This document shows, piece by piece, positions 13,386-27,100 of a DNA stretch of 64,000 bases. Source of the stretch: Colius striatus (lineage: Eukaryota > Chordata > Aves > Coliiformes > Coliidae). Position 1 is the stretch's first letter. Every line of letters starts with the position of its first letter. The notes under the pieces were generated by a model. The model was given only the letters and a program-made list of their open reading frames with translations, had not been told where the DNA came from and did no database searches. The stretch spans positions 84,302,944-84,366,943 of the forward strand of contig NC_084759.1 of the NCBI RefSeq assembly GCF_028858725.1. The letters are read 5' to 3'. A program made the translations under genes and the position numbers.

Positions 13386-14871
13386 TCATGAGTGTGGCTT
13401 GTTGATGTATCAGATATGCATGGCTTTCTGCATTTTCTGTTAGTCAAAGCATGGAAAAGTACTTATGCTTCACAGATAGTTTTTATATGAGAAATGGTGT
13501 TTGAAAGTAAGCATGAGTTTGATTCATAGAGGACATTCAAAGTGCCACAAAATTTTGAATTTATGTTGACTAAGTAAAAAAGTCAGAAGAAAATTTCCTT
13601 TGATAAACTTCTTTCCCTTCTTTAATGTGTGACTGAATAGCTTTTAGTCCAGCCATCAAAATCATCACTGATCTTGGCAAATTCATGTTTCATGACATGA
13701 CTAATTAGACTTTCACTAATTAGAAAATAAACATTCAGAAATACCTTTCCCTAAAATAAATCAAAGAAGGATATCCAATTTAGGCCACATTATATCTCAC
13801 TACTCGTTGTTCCTTTATTGCTTCATCCCCTCTAAACAACCTTGTGAGATAAAGGTCACATCCCAAAGTTCCTCCTTGTATAGAGAAACATCTACATTTG
13901 CCTGCCATTAGTATTGTGTAATGCTTTAGTATCTTCCTCAGTTCCTCCAGGTTCTTCCTCCCAGATGAGGATGACATTCCCTTCCCACCCTCGTTTTCAT
14001 GATTACTTCCAGTTTTTTACTGCTCTTACCTCTTTGCTTCTTGCTTGTCTCCCATTTTACCAGAGCGGCGGGACCCTGCAATAACATTTCAGTCGTTCAT
14101 AAGGATAAAAAATCTCCCATTATAAGATTGATATATGATGCCTGCATGAAGGTGACAAAGGACACGGTTTTTGCAGACAGGCGTGATGTTACTCTGCCTA
14201 TCTTTTGTCATGAGCCAAAAGCTGTATCATCTGTCACCTTCATGCAGCCATCAGTGTGGCACTGACCCTTCCAGCAGGCAGGTTTGTTTGTTTAAGGACA
14301 GTGGTGGATCTATTGTGGCTACATGGTTTCCAGGCTGCAGAGGGCATTTTCAGATAATCCCTTATGTCTGTCCGTAGAAGGCCACAATGTTGTTATCTGC
14401 AAAAAATACATGAATTAAGAGGCCTCACTATTTCTATTACTAGCCTCTGAATAGGTTTAAAACATCACAACACCAATGCTACTTGTTCTTCCTTTTCTCT
14501 TTTTAATATCGGAGTTAAAGTCTTTCTTCAGCCTTCCTATTTCTCTGATCACATAGCAGTTTTGAAGTGCATCACCTTCTCTGCCAGACGATAGGAGGCA
14601 AATCTGGCAGAACAGCTATAATCAGTCCAAGTCCCACCCAAATTTGAAGACTCTACATGAAGAAATGTTGTGCTCCCCACATCTTCTGGATTGTGGGATT
14701 TGGAATGAAGGAGCAGTTCTGTTCTGATGTCGTGGGAGGAAATGGGTATATCTTTACAGACATCACAGAAAATAAAATACAATTTTACCACTTGTGCTGT
14801 TCTGCAGTAACCGTGGCAAAGCAGATGGGACATCTGTTTCTGGTTGAAATTATGAAAATAAAATACTTTAA

Positions 14872-15165
14872 ATCATAGAATCATAGAATGGTAGGGGTTG
14901 GAAGAGTCCTTAAGAGATCATCTAGTCCAACCCCCTTGCAGAAGCAGGTCCATCTAGGTCAGGTCACACAGGAACATGTCAAGGCAGGTCTTGAAGACCT
15001 CTAAGGAAGGAGACTCCACACCCTCCTTGGGCAGCCTGTGCCAGGGCTCCCTCACCCTCATAGTAAAATAGTGGGTTTTTTATGTTTAAATGGAAGTTTT
15101 TGTGTTCCAGCTTCACCCCATTATGCCTTGTCCTATTGCTAGCTACCATTGAAAACAGGGAGTGA
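14872..15165 (-). repeat. CR1 LINE, 5'-truncated, minus orientation
   Basis: Starts at the 3' end with ATCATAGAATCATAGAATGG, then TCATCTAGTCCAACCCCC, GGCAGCCTGTGCCAGGGCTC and TTGTGTTCCAGCTTCACCCC. It is cut off after the TGTCCTATTGCTAGCTACC segment. Confidence 0.94.
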
Positions 15166-18100
15166 AAAAAAAAAATGGATAATGAATGTAATTAATTATT
15201 TTTCACTGTTCCTCCTAAAGTATTTCATTTTCAGGGTATTTACCTGTGGTGCATTGGGGCTGGGGGAGGAATGGTGAGGAGGACAGGCAGTGAGACAGAG
15301 AGAGAAACATTGTTTTACAAAGAAAAGTCAGGAGATTTTATTTGATTCTTGGACCTTGGGAATAGAACTAATAAAATACGATTTCCAAAGGATTAATTTC
15401 TTATAATTGAGGCTCCAGTGACTAAGATGATGAGGCATGAACCTCCCTCTGAAAAGTTTCCCTCCTTTGGGACATGCATCCCATTTTCTCTGTACATGAA
15501 GCCACAGATACTTTACCTGAACTGAATATTTACTTTTAGTCTTTTTTCAAAGTAGACTTGCACAAGATTTACCTAAGCTATCCATCTCCCTAATATGTTA
15601 AAGTATACCATCTGAGGTTTCCACAGAATGGTCAATCTGAAACATATAAACAGATCCAAGTTTATGGTGAGGGAAGAATCAGGCAAAAATAGGTTTAAAA
15701 CAATTACAATTTTGCATACTAGTTGGGGAGGAGGGAAGGTGTGGAAAGTTAAATTACTTGTGAAATTTGACATATATGGACAAATTATTTTGATTCACCT
15801 ATAGATACATTTCAAGAGAGTGATTTATCAATTTGAAAAATTCCACTCAGCTCTATTTGTGATTAAGCAGGCTCCTGAGCAGTTCCCATGCTTAGGCCTT
15901 TACTCAGCATTGTTGTAGCTTCTCTCAGTTTGCCAAGTGCTGGGTACTGCAGACTTCATACGCTGTGACCAAACTGCAGCATAGTTTTGCATAAGATTCT
16001 TTACAAAGGAAAAATAACTCAAATAACATGTTTTATCAGAAATGGTCTTTGAGCACTCCACAGGGAGCACATCTAATCCAGAGCTTTCTCCACAGGCACT
16101 CTGCTTTTATGTGCCAACAGCATCTGTAATGGAAATGAGGCTCCTGAACTGACTTTTAGGTGAAGAAAATGGGAGGAGAAAATGAACCCACAAGGCAGTT
16201 TCATTACTCAAAAAGCAAATGGATGTATAAATAGGCTTTATAATACTTTTTTAAACTAATCACTGAGCTTCTTAATGTCTTGTACTGCTAAGTGGGAGTA
16301 GATATACGACATCTGTGTTGCTTTAAATATTTTTGGAGTTTCTGAGTATCACTTCTGTCATTGTTAACACAGGCAGCAAATCATTGTCAGTATGAAGTCA
16401 TCATTACTCTGGATACATACAGCAACACTTCAGGTTAATTGAATTTATCAGGAATAGCACTGCCTGGACAACTCTTACAGTGGGCCTGTACTCTAACGTG
16501 TTTTAGTTAGCAAAAATTTATTTACTTCTTTGTTGTTTTCTTCCCTAATAATTAAAGTGAACACATTTCTTTCTATTGTCTTTCACATCATCCCACAGAC
16601 TAGCAGCGCATCAAGGTTGCTGTGTCCTGCAGAGTGAGAAGTTAATATATTTCCTGCAGGAGAAGTGTGGTAGCTATGAGAGAGCCCAGCTTCTACTCTC
16701 TTTCTGGGCATCAGTGCTGAAATGCTCTTGCAGCTGGACTTCCCTCTTTCCTCCTCTGCTCCCACAATTATTTCCTACCCCTGCAGCAAGTATGTCTTTG
16801 TTCACTCAATTTCTCTACAAGTAAACTAAATTATGCTTGTTGATTAAGTGTAAAATTAAATACAGTCTATAGTAAATAAATCCTCTGTCATTAGCCCGTT
16901 TATGTGGGATCTTTTCCCAGTCATACTGAAGTAAACAACAGTCTGGCCACTGAAACTGGTGAGGCCCCTTTACATATACCTTAATATTGTTGTTTTTTTC
17001 TATTGTGGGAACTGCAATTTCTGTAGAATTTCACTCTATGAAATGGATTGATGGATTTTTCCAGTACAGAGAAACCAATGAATGACTTAACCATGAACAC
17101 AGACGCAGCTAGACTGGTATCTGACTGCTGCAGATGTGTGCTGGAAAAATATTGCAGCAGAGTTAAGCCAGGCAAAGATTCATATATTTTAGTTCATGAT
17201 GATTAAATAAACGTTTTTCCAGGGACATTTTATATTGCACAAGCAATCTTGTCTCTTCAAAGTTCCAAGGAACACTAATTGTAAAGAGGCTGTGAGAGTT
17301 TTTATTAACAATTTAATTTCTCTGGAGTATCCAATTCAGTGCCATTTAATACTGTGTTTGACCTTTTCTCTCCATTCATGCAAATACATTTAATACTGGG
17401 TCCTAAAACTGATTTTCAGGACACTGCACTTTTAACTTTTTTTTTTTTTAAAATTTCTGATTGAGAAAGGCACCTTATTCTCATTCTTTGTTTTCAGAAG
17501 TCATCTTGGAGTTCACAGACAAAAGCCTCCAGTCTTCATAATTACTTCCCTCCAGTTTACTAATGTACATACTTAAGCCCCAGTTTACCTAGAGAAATAT
17601 AGTCAGAATGAACTAAAACTCACAAATGAAATTACCCACCATTTGACATTCCCTGTGCATGGTGTTTGAATGAGATCATGTGAAATTTAAGCTGTAGTAA
17701 AATGTCTATATTCTTTCAAAAATTGTAGTTAAGCAGCTGAAACTTCTGCATTTTATACCATCCTGTTCTGGTCATAGTACAGAGAATTTTGCTTTGCAAA
17801 TGAACCTCTGTTTCTTTTTGTATGACAATATTCCATGGGGAGAAAGGAACACAAATCCCATTCAAATAGACAGTGAAATGTTATAAAAGTATTTCAGGTT
17901 TTGTACATCAAGTTGTGCTGTGGCTATTTTATCCTGCCTGTATTTTAACATGAGTTCTGTCCACTGGTTTACTCTCCAGGCAAGTAACAAGCAAGCTGGA
18001 CACCCCCAAATCCAATACCAGGTCCCAAGTCAGGTCAGGAGCTATACCCATTGGCACATCAGAGTGTCGAGGCATCCTCTCCCACCTAATGCTCCACTCT

Positions 18101-21100
18101 GTTCCTCCTCATCTCCAAAGTAAAGTGTGATCCTCTGGTTTTCTTCTGAAGCAAGGTACCCCAGGGAGCCCCAGCCTGTACTCTATGACAATCCTTAGCT
18201 TTCAGATATGTTTTCTTTCTGCTGCACTGCTGTACCAGGGCCTGGGTCCTTCAGATCCAATTATTATTTCTTAACTCTTCAAGCAGCAAATCTTTGTAAT
18301 CATCATCATCATGTCCAAATGCAGACAAACATCTCTCCTTCCTTTCACACAGTGAAATGTATCCTTCTCATTACAAATAAATGTAAATATTTATTAGCAA
18401 TCTGTGCGCCATTATTATTGTTCTCCTGATTAATGCTGTCTCTGAAGCAACAGCATGTGAAATATTGCTTATAGCATCCCAAAGCGGAAGCAAATCTGCT
18501 TTTAAAGTGTTCTTTGCAGACTTTAATACAAAGAACAAAAATAAATAATGTCTGGTCCTTGCTAGGATCTGCCCGTTTTAAACTTTTCAATGGCACAAAT
18601 CATCATTAATGAAGCACTTAACATTACACTCCCGACAGCACAGTGCAAAAATTACTGCAGTCATCCAAAGGATAAGAGGAAATGTGGCAGATAACTTCTG
18701 GAGGAAAAAGATTTACACTCTTTTACCAAAACTTTATGGGTTCAAGTTTACATTAGAATAAAAGAGGGGAAAATGTTTATCTCTTAAAAGCTTTTGGGGG
18801 AGACATTTGGAAGGAAAGGGTATTATTTTTTTCACAAAGGAATGGAAGAAAGATCAGAGAGCAAGGTCTCAGCAGTCGGGAAATCTGATTTGCATCATCA
18901 GCTGTTTTGATGTAAAATACTGTTCCTGGAGTCATAGGACATAGAGATTTGCATTATAATGCAGAATAAAGTAAATTCTATTATGCAGATCCCCTTATTA
19001 CATAGTTTTAGTCACAGTTTGTTCCAAAAATAGCTGATGTAAGCTAAGCAGCTGGGATCCACTCCTTCATTTCTTTGCTGTTTATTTGTGTAAGCAGAAT
19101 ACCATGCTCTTTGTATTATATTACACTTAGAAAATAATCTCAAGTTCAGATGTCTGTAAGAAATGAATCAGAATAAAGATTCCTGTTTGTAAAATGGGAT
19201 GTCAGATTCCAGATGAGAGTCTGTGAGACGCGGGAGGTTTCACCCACCTCCGCTCAGACCAATGGCAGCACATCTATGGAGTTGGGTTGATGGCTGAGCA
19301 AGGCTTGGTGATGGAGGAGGATGTGCCTCGTGGCATAAGTTACTCAATGCCCTAAGAGCAGACTGCTCAGTCCAAATTGCTTCCTAGTGGGAAATAGCTT
19401 TTAAGCCAAGACTTGGCCTAAGAGAAAGAGGAAGAATGCTGTAGACAGTAGTTAGCATTTGTCATCAGGGGACAGAAAGATGTAAAAAGGATGGAGGAAG
19501 CATTTAGCAAAAACTAAGTAAAAAAAACAGCAGAAAAGAGAGGTCATCTTTGGCACTTTTTTTTTTTCATAATGAATGTAACTGGAAATAAAAGACAGAT
19601 ACTACAACGTCTTCCAGCAAAAAAGTAAATGGACCAAAACCATTCTTCAATAATGCTTCACACTATTCAGTTCAGTGAATGCAGAAGCAACTTACATATC
19701 AGAAATGAGAAACTCTACAGGGGGCATTTGGTTGTGTTCTCCCATGGGAGGTGTTTTGAGGAAAATCAAACTCATTTACTATATGGAAAGAAGAGTTTTG
19801 CTCTCCTGAATTTATAGAGATAGCTGATAAAGCTAGATGTTCTGAAATTCAGATGATCACCCTACCAAGAGGAACTTTCAGTTTTGTCATTGAATACAGT
19901 AGATTACAATCAATTCCTACTTGAAATAAGGTGACCATGTTAAATCTGTGTATTTTCTCAAGCTTGATCTACTTAATTAAAAATTTTGGATTTTCTCTTG
20001 ATTCATTAGCTAAAGTATTTCTAAATTTAGTCCTACTTTATTTTCTGTCCAAGTACCTGATCTATTTAAACAGTATTTATTTTCACACTTTCTCAAAAGT
20101 TACCATCACTCGTTAACATATTTAGCTTATCCTTTGTAAAGAACAGATTGTCTTTCAGGAAGGACCATGAGGAATTTTCTCTGCTCTATGTGTCCTATAC
20201 AGTTGTTCTCTAGAGCATTAGAGATTCTCTCAAATGTTTCTATGACTAAATAACAAACAGCAGCAAGAAAAGCAATAGAAAACTGTAAGGTATTGACATG
20301 TTACTAACCAAGGATGATGTTAGAGAAAGATGGCCTCAAATGAAATTCCTGGTTTTCGTATATCAATATTTTACTGTTATCTACACCATACATTGTTTTA
20401 ACATCAAATTTATAACCATTATGACAATGCCCCAATGAAAAAAAGCAGAATTAGTTCTGTGCAATAGTTTCTAGAAAATATATCACTAAAAAACTCTGCA
20501 GAAATGAGAGTAGGAGCTGTTTTCCTTTGCTCCATTAACTTTGCTCTCTATCCAAAATGGGTCATGTGTTCCTATACCATGATCTTTTTGTTGCTGTTAG
20601 AATAATTTAGAGGAACTGATATGTAAAACACATCTTATCTTAACAACTATGCAGCCATCTTCCAGAAATAAAGCTATTATACTTCTGCCTACTGTTTTGC
20701 CATATAATGTTTCCATTTGACCCATTTACTTCCAAGATTTTTGATGATTGCTGTGGGAAAACAAGCCAATCTTGAGCTTCTGTTAAAATGTGTCCCTGAT
20801 GTTATTAATTTTTTGAAATATGGGGCTAACATTTGTCAGCATAGAAGTTGGAGAAGATAGGGATTACTGAGTATATGATGTCAAGCATGAAGGACTGCTG
20901 GAAATGTATTAGGTATCTTGGGGGAATATTTTCAAAGGCAAAAATAGGAGTTAAGTGCCTTTGAATATTAATGAGAAATTGGTAGATGAAAATCTGTATC
21001 TCTTTTTGATTAACATAATGACAATAGGAAAGAATGAAAAATAATTTGGTCACTAGACAGCTGTTTTTAAGTGGTCTTCAGCAACAGCCTCTTTGTCCCA

Positions 21101-22074
21101 AGACAAATTATTCTAAGGGGTGTCTTCATTTTATCTTTTTCAAATTTAAAATAATCCACTTAACTCACCTGTCCAGGTAATCAATGCAGACTGATTGAAA
21201 CTGAAAAAGCAGGTTAAACATAGCAATTGCAAAACTTGACTATTAGGGCAGTCCTCTCTAATCTTACTGACTTTCTCTTCCTCACATTGAAGTCCACTTG
21301 TGTCCCATCTGTTTATGCACTCAATGTCCACACAACTCTTCTAATTTTTTGCATGATGTTTTGAAGGGAATACCAAAATTGGGCAGGGTGACTGCCCCAG
21401 TATTTCTGTTGTCGTGCACTGTGACTCTTGCCAGCCCTCAGCGTGTTCAGTGGTAATTGTATATGGATAAATATTTCATAAGCAAGATCTGACTGAGCAT
21501 TTAGTGTTGTCATTTTGTGCTCCTGGGGGGCAGCCTGTTTACCTTGGAAGGACTCTGAAAAGACAAAGATTTTTTTTTTTGTCCCTTTCTTTGGTGCATG
21601 ACAGCTTGCCTGTACTCAGTGAATCTGCTGAATACCCATGGTGTAAGAAGTCGGCTATATGAACCAACAAGATAACACACTGCCTGGAAGGTATTCAGTC
21701 ATATAAAGCATCTGCATAAAGAGCTCCTGATCAGCTACTGTAAATCTGGCAAATGCAAAAAGCCTTGATGAAATGAGGCTTGTCAAGCCCTGTAAGGAAT
21801 ATGAGCATTTCTTCACCTTGCTGCTCCACCAGAGAAATGTTTCTAGTGAAGCTGAAGCAGTACTTGGGCAGTTTAGCTGTTCTCCCCAGGGCTGCAGTGG
21901 AAGGAAGACACTGCCATGACTATCAGCCAGCAACTGACAATGTCACCAGGAAGAGTGTAACTGTGAGGGTTTCTGGGATGCCACTCCACAAACCCCCACC
22001 ATGCCACCGCAGCAGCAGCCACAAACAGTGTCCAGAGCAGCGACAGCTGAACTGTCACACAAGGAGGCAAAAGA
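15166..22074. other. Intergenic
   Basis: No gene recognised. 18340-18740 has the TAAT-rich, CpG-poor look of vertebrate conserved non-coding DNA, but only alignment can tell. No CR1 copies in this interval. Confidence 0.5.
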
Positions 22075-22800
22075 GAATCATAGAATTGTAGAATGGTAGG
22101 ATTCGAAAGAACCTTTAGATATCATCTGGTCCAATCCCCCTGCAGAAGCAGGTCTACCTAGATCAGGCTGCATAGGAACATGTCCAGGTGGGTCCTCCAA
22201 GGAAGGAGACTCTACAACCGCCCCTCTGGGCAGCCTGTTCCACTGCTCAATCACTCTCACAGTAAAATAGTTTTTTCTTATGTTTAAATGGAACTTTTTG
22301 TGTTCCAGCTTCATCCCATTACTCCTTGTCCTGTTGCTAGATACAACAGAAAAAAAAGGGATGTCTCAACTTCCTTATATCCACCATTTAGATATTTGTA
22401 AATGTTAATAAGATCTCCCCTCAGTCTTCTCTTTTCTAAACAGCCCCAGTTCCCGCAGCCTTTCCTTGTGTGAAAGATGTTCCAGTCCTCTGATCATCTT
22501 GGTGGCCCTGCGCTGGACTCTCTCCAGCACTTCCCTGTCCCTCTTGAGCTGAGGAGAACTGGACACAGGACTGCAGATGAGGCCTCACCAGGGCAGAGTA
22601 GAGAGGGAGAAGAACCTCCCTTGACCTGCTGACCACACTCTTCTTGATGCACCCCAGGATGCCATTGGCCTTCTTGGCCCCGAGGGCACATTGCTGACTC
22701 ATGGTTAGTTTATTATCAATCAGGACTCCCAGGTCTCTCTCTGCAGAGCTGCTCTCCAGCAGGTCAGCCCCCAGCCTGTACTGGTGCATGGGGTTGTTCC
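22075..22800 (-). repeat. CR1 LINE, about 725 bp, minus orientation
   Basis: Extends from the 3' terminal ATCATAGAATTGTAGAATGG through GGTGGCCCTGCGCTGGACTC and CAGGTCTCTCTCTGCAGAGC to GGTGCATGGGGTTGTTCC. Minus-strand open frames inside it are fragments of the CR1 ORF2 C-terminal coding region and 3'UTR, not host genes. Confidence 0.95.
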
Positions 22801-23063
22801 TTTTGAGAAGGCTGAAGTTTCATCTCTTCTTAGGCTGGACAAATAAAGTACACAGTAAAAGCTCCTGGTTTGGATGAGACATTACCTTTGTAACTGCTAC
22901 ACACATTTTGAGCCCTTCTGTGGAAGGCAATTTCCATCAGAAATGGTATCGCTGCTTATTTTTTTCCATTTGGTCTGAGGGGCAGTTTATGCACAAAGCA
23001 AGCTATCTATTTCATGGGAAATAGATGGCCATGGCTTATGATTTGAGCTGAAAAGAGATCATT

Positions 23064-23269
23064 AACACAGTGACATTTGGAGAATTATTAGCAATGGTGA
23101 TAGGCATTGTCTCCTTGGCAGCCTGGAGAAAAGATTTTACACAACTCATAAAGATCCTATGTTGCCTTAACACAGTGACATTTTGGGGGATTATTAGCAA
23201 AGGTGTTAGGCACCTTTGACAGCCTGGTCAAAAGATTTTACACAGCTCATAAAGATGCTACGTTACCTT
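23064..23269. repeat. Tandem duplication of a ~103-bp unit
   Basis: Unit 1 is 23064-23168 and unit 2 is 23169-23269. Both read AACACAGTGACATTT, GATTATTAGCAA or AATTATTAGCAA, AAGATTTTACACA, CTCATAAAGAT and GTTxCCTT in the same order. A few point changes and a small deletion separate them. No repeat family recognised. Confidence 0.9.
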
Positions 23270-24111
23270 CCATCCCGGAGGCATGAGTCATGTTCCGTCT
23301 GCTAGTATGAAATTTAGCTATCACTACTGTAAACTGGTTTTGTGAAGACTCATTTTCAGTTTAAGTACTTAATAGCATATACATGTCACCTAGTGAAACC
23401 TAATGAAAACAGAAATAAAAGCAGGGTAAAATGAAAGCAGCACCAGGTGATACACCAGCATGAAATGCAATGGGTGCCACACTGGTCGGCACTGCTACCA
23501 ACAAGTGTGATGTGATGGCACCTGCAGAGGCTTCTGGTAAGAGACATTGCACTAAAAAAATGTGGGGTTTTGTGTATATGAAATCAAAGACAAAAAAAAA
23601 ATCTGTTTAGTTCATTCACTTGTAAGAAAAGGAAACCCAGAGAAGAATCCCTGTTCTTTTTTACTACTGACTTTTCAATACTGAATTACAGAAAGAATCT
23701 TCAGTAAGAGCTTAGCTTTCTGTCTGTCCAAAAACTGTATCTTAAACTAATCACTGCTAAAATTCACAAGAAAACTTGAGCCAGGTTTTGGTATCCCTAC
23801 GGCAATCTGTCTGACCTAGAGTATGTAGCCTACTGTCTTTCTATAGCCCAGGAAACTACTGTGGATGAATTTCCTCTTTTCTATACTTGAATGTTCTTCT
23901 TTATGCACAGAAAAGGTAATGATTTAGACAACAATTTCCAGCAAGCTTTTCACATGCCATTCTGTCAGCGATCTTCATTCCTCAATGAAGAAACATTTCC
24001 AATAGTTTTGAAGGTTTGGAAGGTCCACTGATATTTCCAAAACAGATTACAATATTGGGGATCTACTCACCATTTTTAAACTTCCATATTCAGCTGACTG
24101 ATATGATGTAA

Positions 24112-24158
24112 TTACTATTTTTTTTATTCTATTTTATTTTACTTTTTTATTTTATTGT
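24112..24158. repeat. T-rich simple repeat (ATTTT-type)
   Basis: Runs of TTTTATT/ATTTTATTTTA with no other sequence content. Low complexity. Confidence 0.85.
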
Positions 24159-27100
24159 ACCAATAGGTTGCTAGCTTTGTAATCTATAGATATGCATAGA
24201 ACAACTATATCTGGCCTTCTTAACTCATAGCTCTTCATCTTTGGTCTGAAGTTTTCTATTACATCAGTTTCCTTTCCTCGTCTTAGGAAAGTCATATGTC
24301 CTCTCAAAAGTCCTAAGTACCAGGGTAGAAAATCCCAAGCAATGCCACCTAATCTGCTGCAAAACATTTCCTCACATCTCCCTTGCCACAATCCCTTTTC
24401 CTAGTGCTTCTTCCAGCCTTTTAAGTAAATGCTGGCTCTCTCCTGCTGCATCCGTGAGCCAACTCATCTTGCTCTTTCTCCCCTTTCCCTCTCTCTTTCT
24501 TCCCCTAGCTTACCTAGAGGCTTTTGCATAATGAATTCATCTTGAAATAGTGTTTCTGACTTCCCTGAGCACAGAGCAAATAGTGTAATGGCTGTGCAGC
24601 TCCCTTTGTGATTCTCATTCAGAACAGAGGGGAAATCCTGACTGAGCAGCCAGCTCCCAGCACTGCACCAGGCAAGCCCTGTAGAAGCAATGGATACCCT
24701 CCCACAGGGTTTCTCTGAGAAATTTATCCATATTTTGCCAATTAGACACCTGTCTGGAAAATCCTCTGAATGGATAAACATTCTTGGGGTTTTCTTTGGC
24801 TGATGCAGTTGCAAAAAATATTGTAGTACTAATGCACAAGCCCATTTACTTCCTAGATGTGTTTGGTAGTAGAATTTCTTCTTTATAGTATCGTACCTGA
24901 TATCTGTGTGACAGGCTCAGTATCATATGGAACTCGACATTAACAGTACCAGTACAACCATGCAGGTCCTGGCATCAAGCAAGCAGTGGGCAGTCCTCCC
25001 ATGGAAAGCAGCCAGGCAGGGAGGGAGGATGCAGCATTTGTGAAGCTGACCTTCTCATGAGGGGCTCAGAAATCCAGCTTTGTCAAAATGCCACATGCCA
25101 TCCTCCAAACCATAGAAAGTGAATTAAAATAAAATTCTTTACCGGATATCGAGGTAAGAGGACAGAACAGCTTTTACATAAGTGGAGGGGGAGGTGGGGA
25201 AGAAAAGCCTGAAGACCTTGGAAGCTTGCTGGTACATTAATAGGTGTCAAGGAGATCTTTCTGATTTAGTCTTTGACAGGGTGCCATTTTCTACATTCCT
25301 CAACCAGCTAAAAGCTAGATAACTATCTGCATACGTTTCCAAGTTCTCAAAACGCCAGGAGAAGGGATTTTTGCATATTTTCGAGTACTGTGGGTTTTAA
25401 AAACTGATATTGGTAGAACAGTGACACCTTGTGGCACAGAAGGGCAAACCCGTCCAGACACACAGTTTTGTATAAAGCATCACCAGTAAACAGATTACAT
25501 TCTCCAGAACTAGTTTGAATTATTGATGAGCTAAGTTTTCAGGTACGAGGTTTTTTACTTAGGTCCTTAACCTAAAATTTTTCTTCCTGTTCACAATGTT
25601 TCTAAGCATCTTTACAACGATGGGAATAATTTAGAAAATTGTTGTTCAGGAATACAGCAACAGTTAGTTCTGTAACTACTCTTGCAATGAAAAAAATAAA
25701 CATTTTCAGTTAACTCATATATTCATAGCATTGAAAAAGCACACAGTATAATTGTTCTTCTTTTCATTCTTTCTGACCTTAATTCAGGCAACAAGGCCCT
25801 TTAAATTGCACTGGCAGCAGAAATGTTATGCAGAATTGCTAACAAGAAAGATGTGATGCCTGTTAGTTTTATGCAGGTTAAAGGGAAGACTCCAGCTGTC
25901 CAGAGTTTTCTCAGCAAGGAGGAATTTCAGTTATAATTATTTTAAATGAGCATCAGAGAATGGAACAGATGTGGTGCAATGTAATTTTAGAGCTCTGATT
26001 GGATTTTTGAAGGTTTGCAAACAGTGACTTTGTATCAACTGCATTAACACAAAAAGACTGGAGAGCTAATGATTTGAAGACAACTCTTCCTTTAATTTGT
26101 GAACCTGTACAAATTAGAAAGCATTAATCAGTGTAAGTGGACAAGAATTCATAGGAATCAAAAAGGACTCCAAGACTGTATCAGCCTCTCACATTAAATG
26201 TTTCCAATTTTACACTGTTTGTAATTACTGTCCCATCTACTGACTGCCAGCTTTCAGTATCAGCACTAATTTCTGACCTTACCAGTGTCTTCTCTGACTT
26301 CCATTTAGACAAGGTGTACTGCAAATTACTGGGATTTTGAGTGAATGATGATCTGATTAAGATGACTAGTGAGCTATTCCTTGTATTACATTATGCAATG
26401 AAAACATTATGCCTGCATTCACATACTTTATAACTATCTTAAAATTAAAATCTTTTTGTCAGCATAATAACATTGCTGGGACAGCACTCAGTTCTCAGGG
26501 TGTTCTGGGGACAAGAATGAAACCCACAGCGTTATATAAGAAAGTACATCATAGTCAAAGAAGTGATGTGCAGGAACAAAGTCTATTTGGTGCCTCTGTC
26601 ATTTATCACTGGAGAGTTTCAAATCTTGACACCCTTTTTGCATCAAGAGGTAGTTTTTTTCCCAATCTGATGGCAACAGACTATGTGTTTTATGTTGGCA
26701 TAGTGAAAATTACAAAATAAATCTTAAATAGTATTCACCTCAAACATTAGAAAACAAACAAGTCAAATATACCAGCAATGGCATATGACTAATAGTGCAC
26801 TTATATAAAATGTGATGCCAGGAAAATCACTTCTCCTCTTGTAAAGGAGCCCTTACTGGCCAATTATTGCAAAACCTAATGATGCATTAAGTGATTGCTG
26901 CTGTGGGCAGTGCACATCCAAAAAATCGGAGCTTGTCTAACACACATTAAAGCAAAAATGCCACCCTCATGCAGTGCTGGGGACTGCAGTATGGACCTTG
27001 GCATGTGCTCAGCCACGTCTCCCTTTCTAACTTCATAGCCAGGCACAGCGCATCCTACACCTCAGCATCGACATGGGGACAGTGAGCAGAGCATTGCTGA

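Noticed and set aside
22436..22789. Minus-strand ORF of 117 codons
   Set aside because: Lies wholly in a CR1 copy; the same peptide recurs at 54211-54582 and in part at 34507-34767. Transposon remnant, not a host gene.
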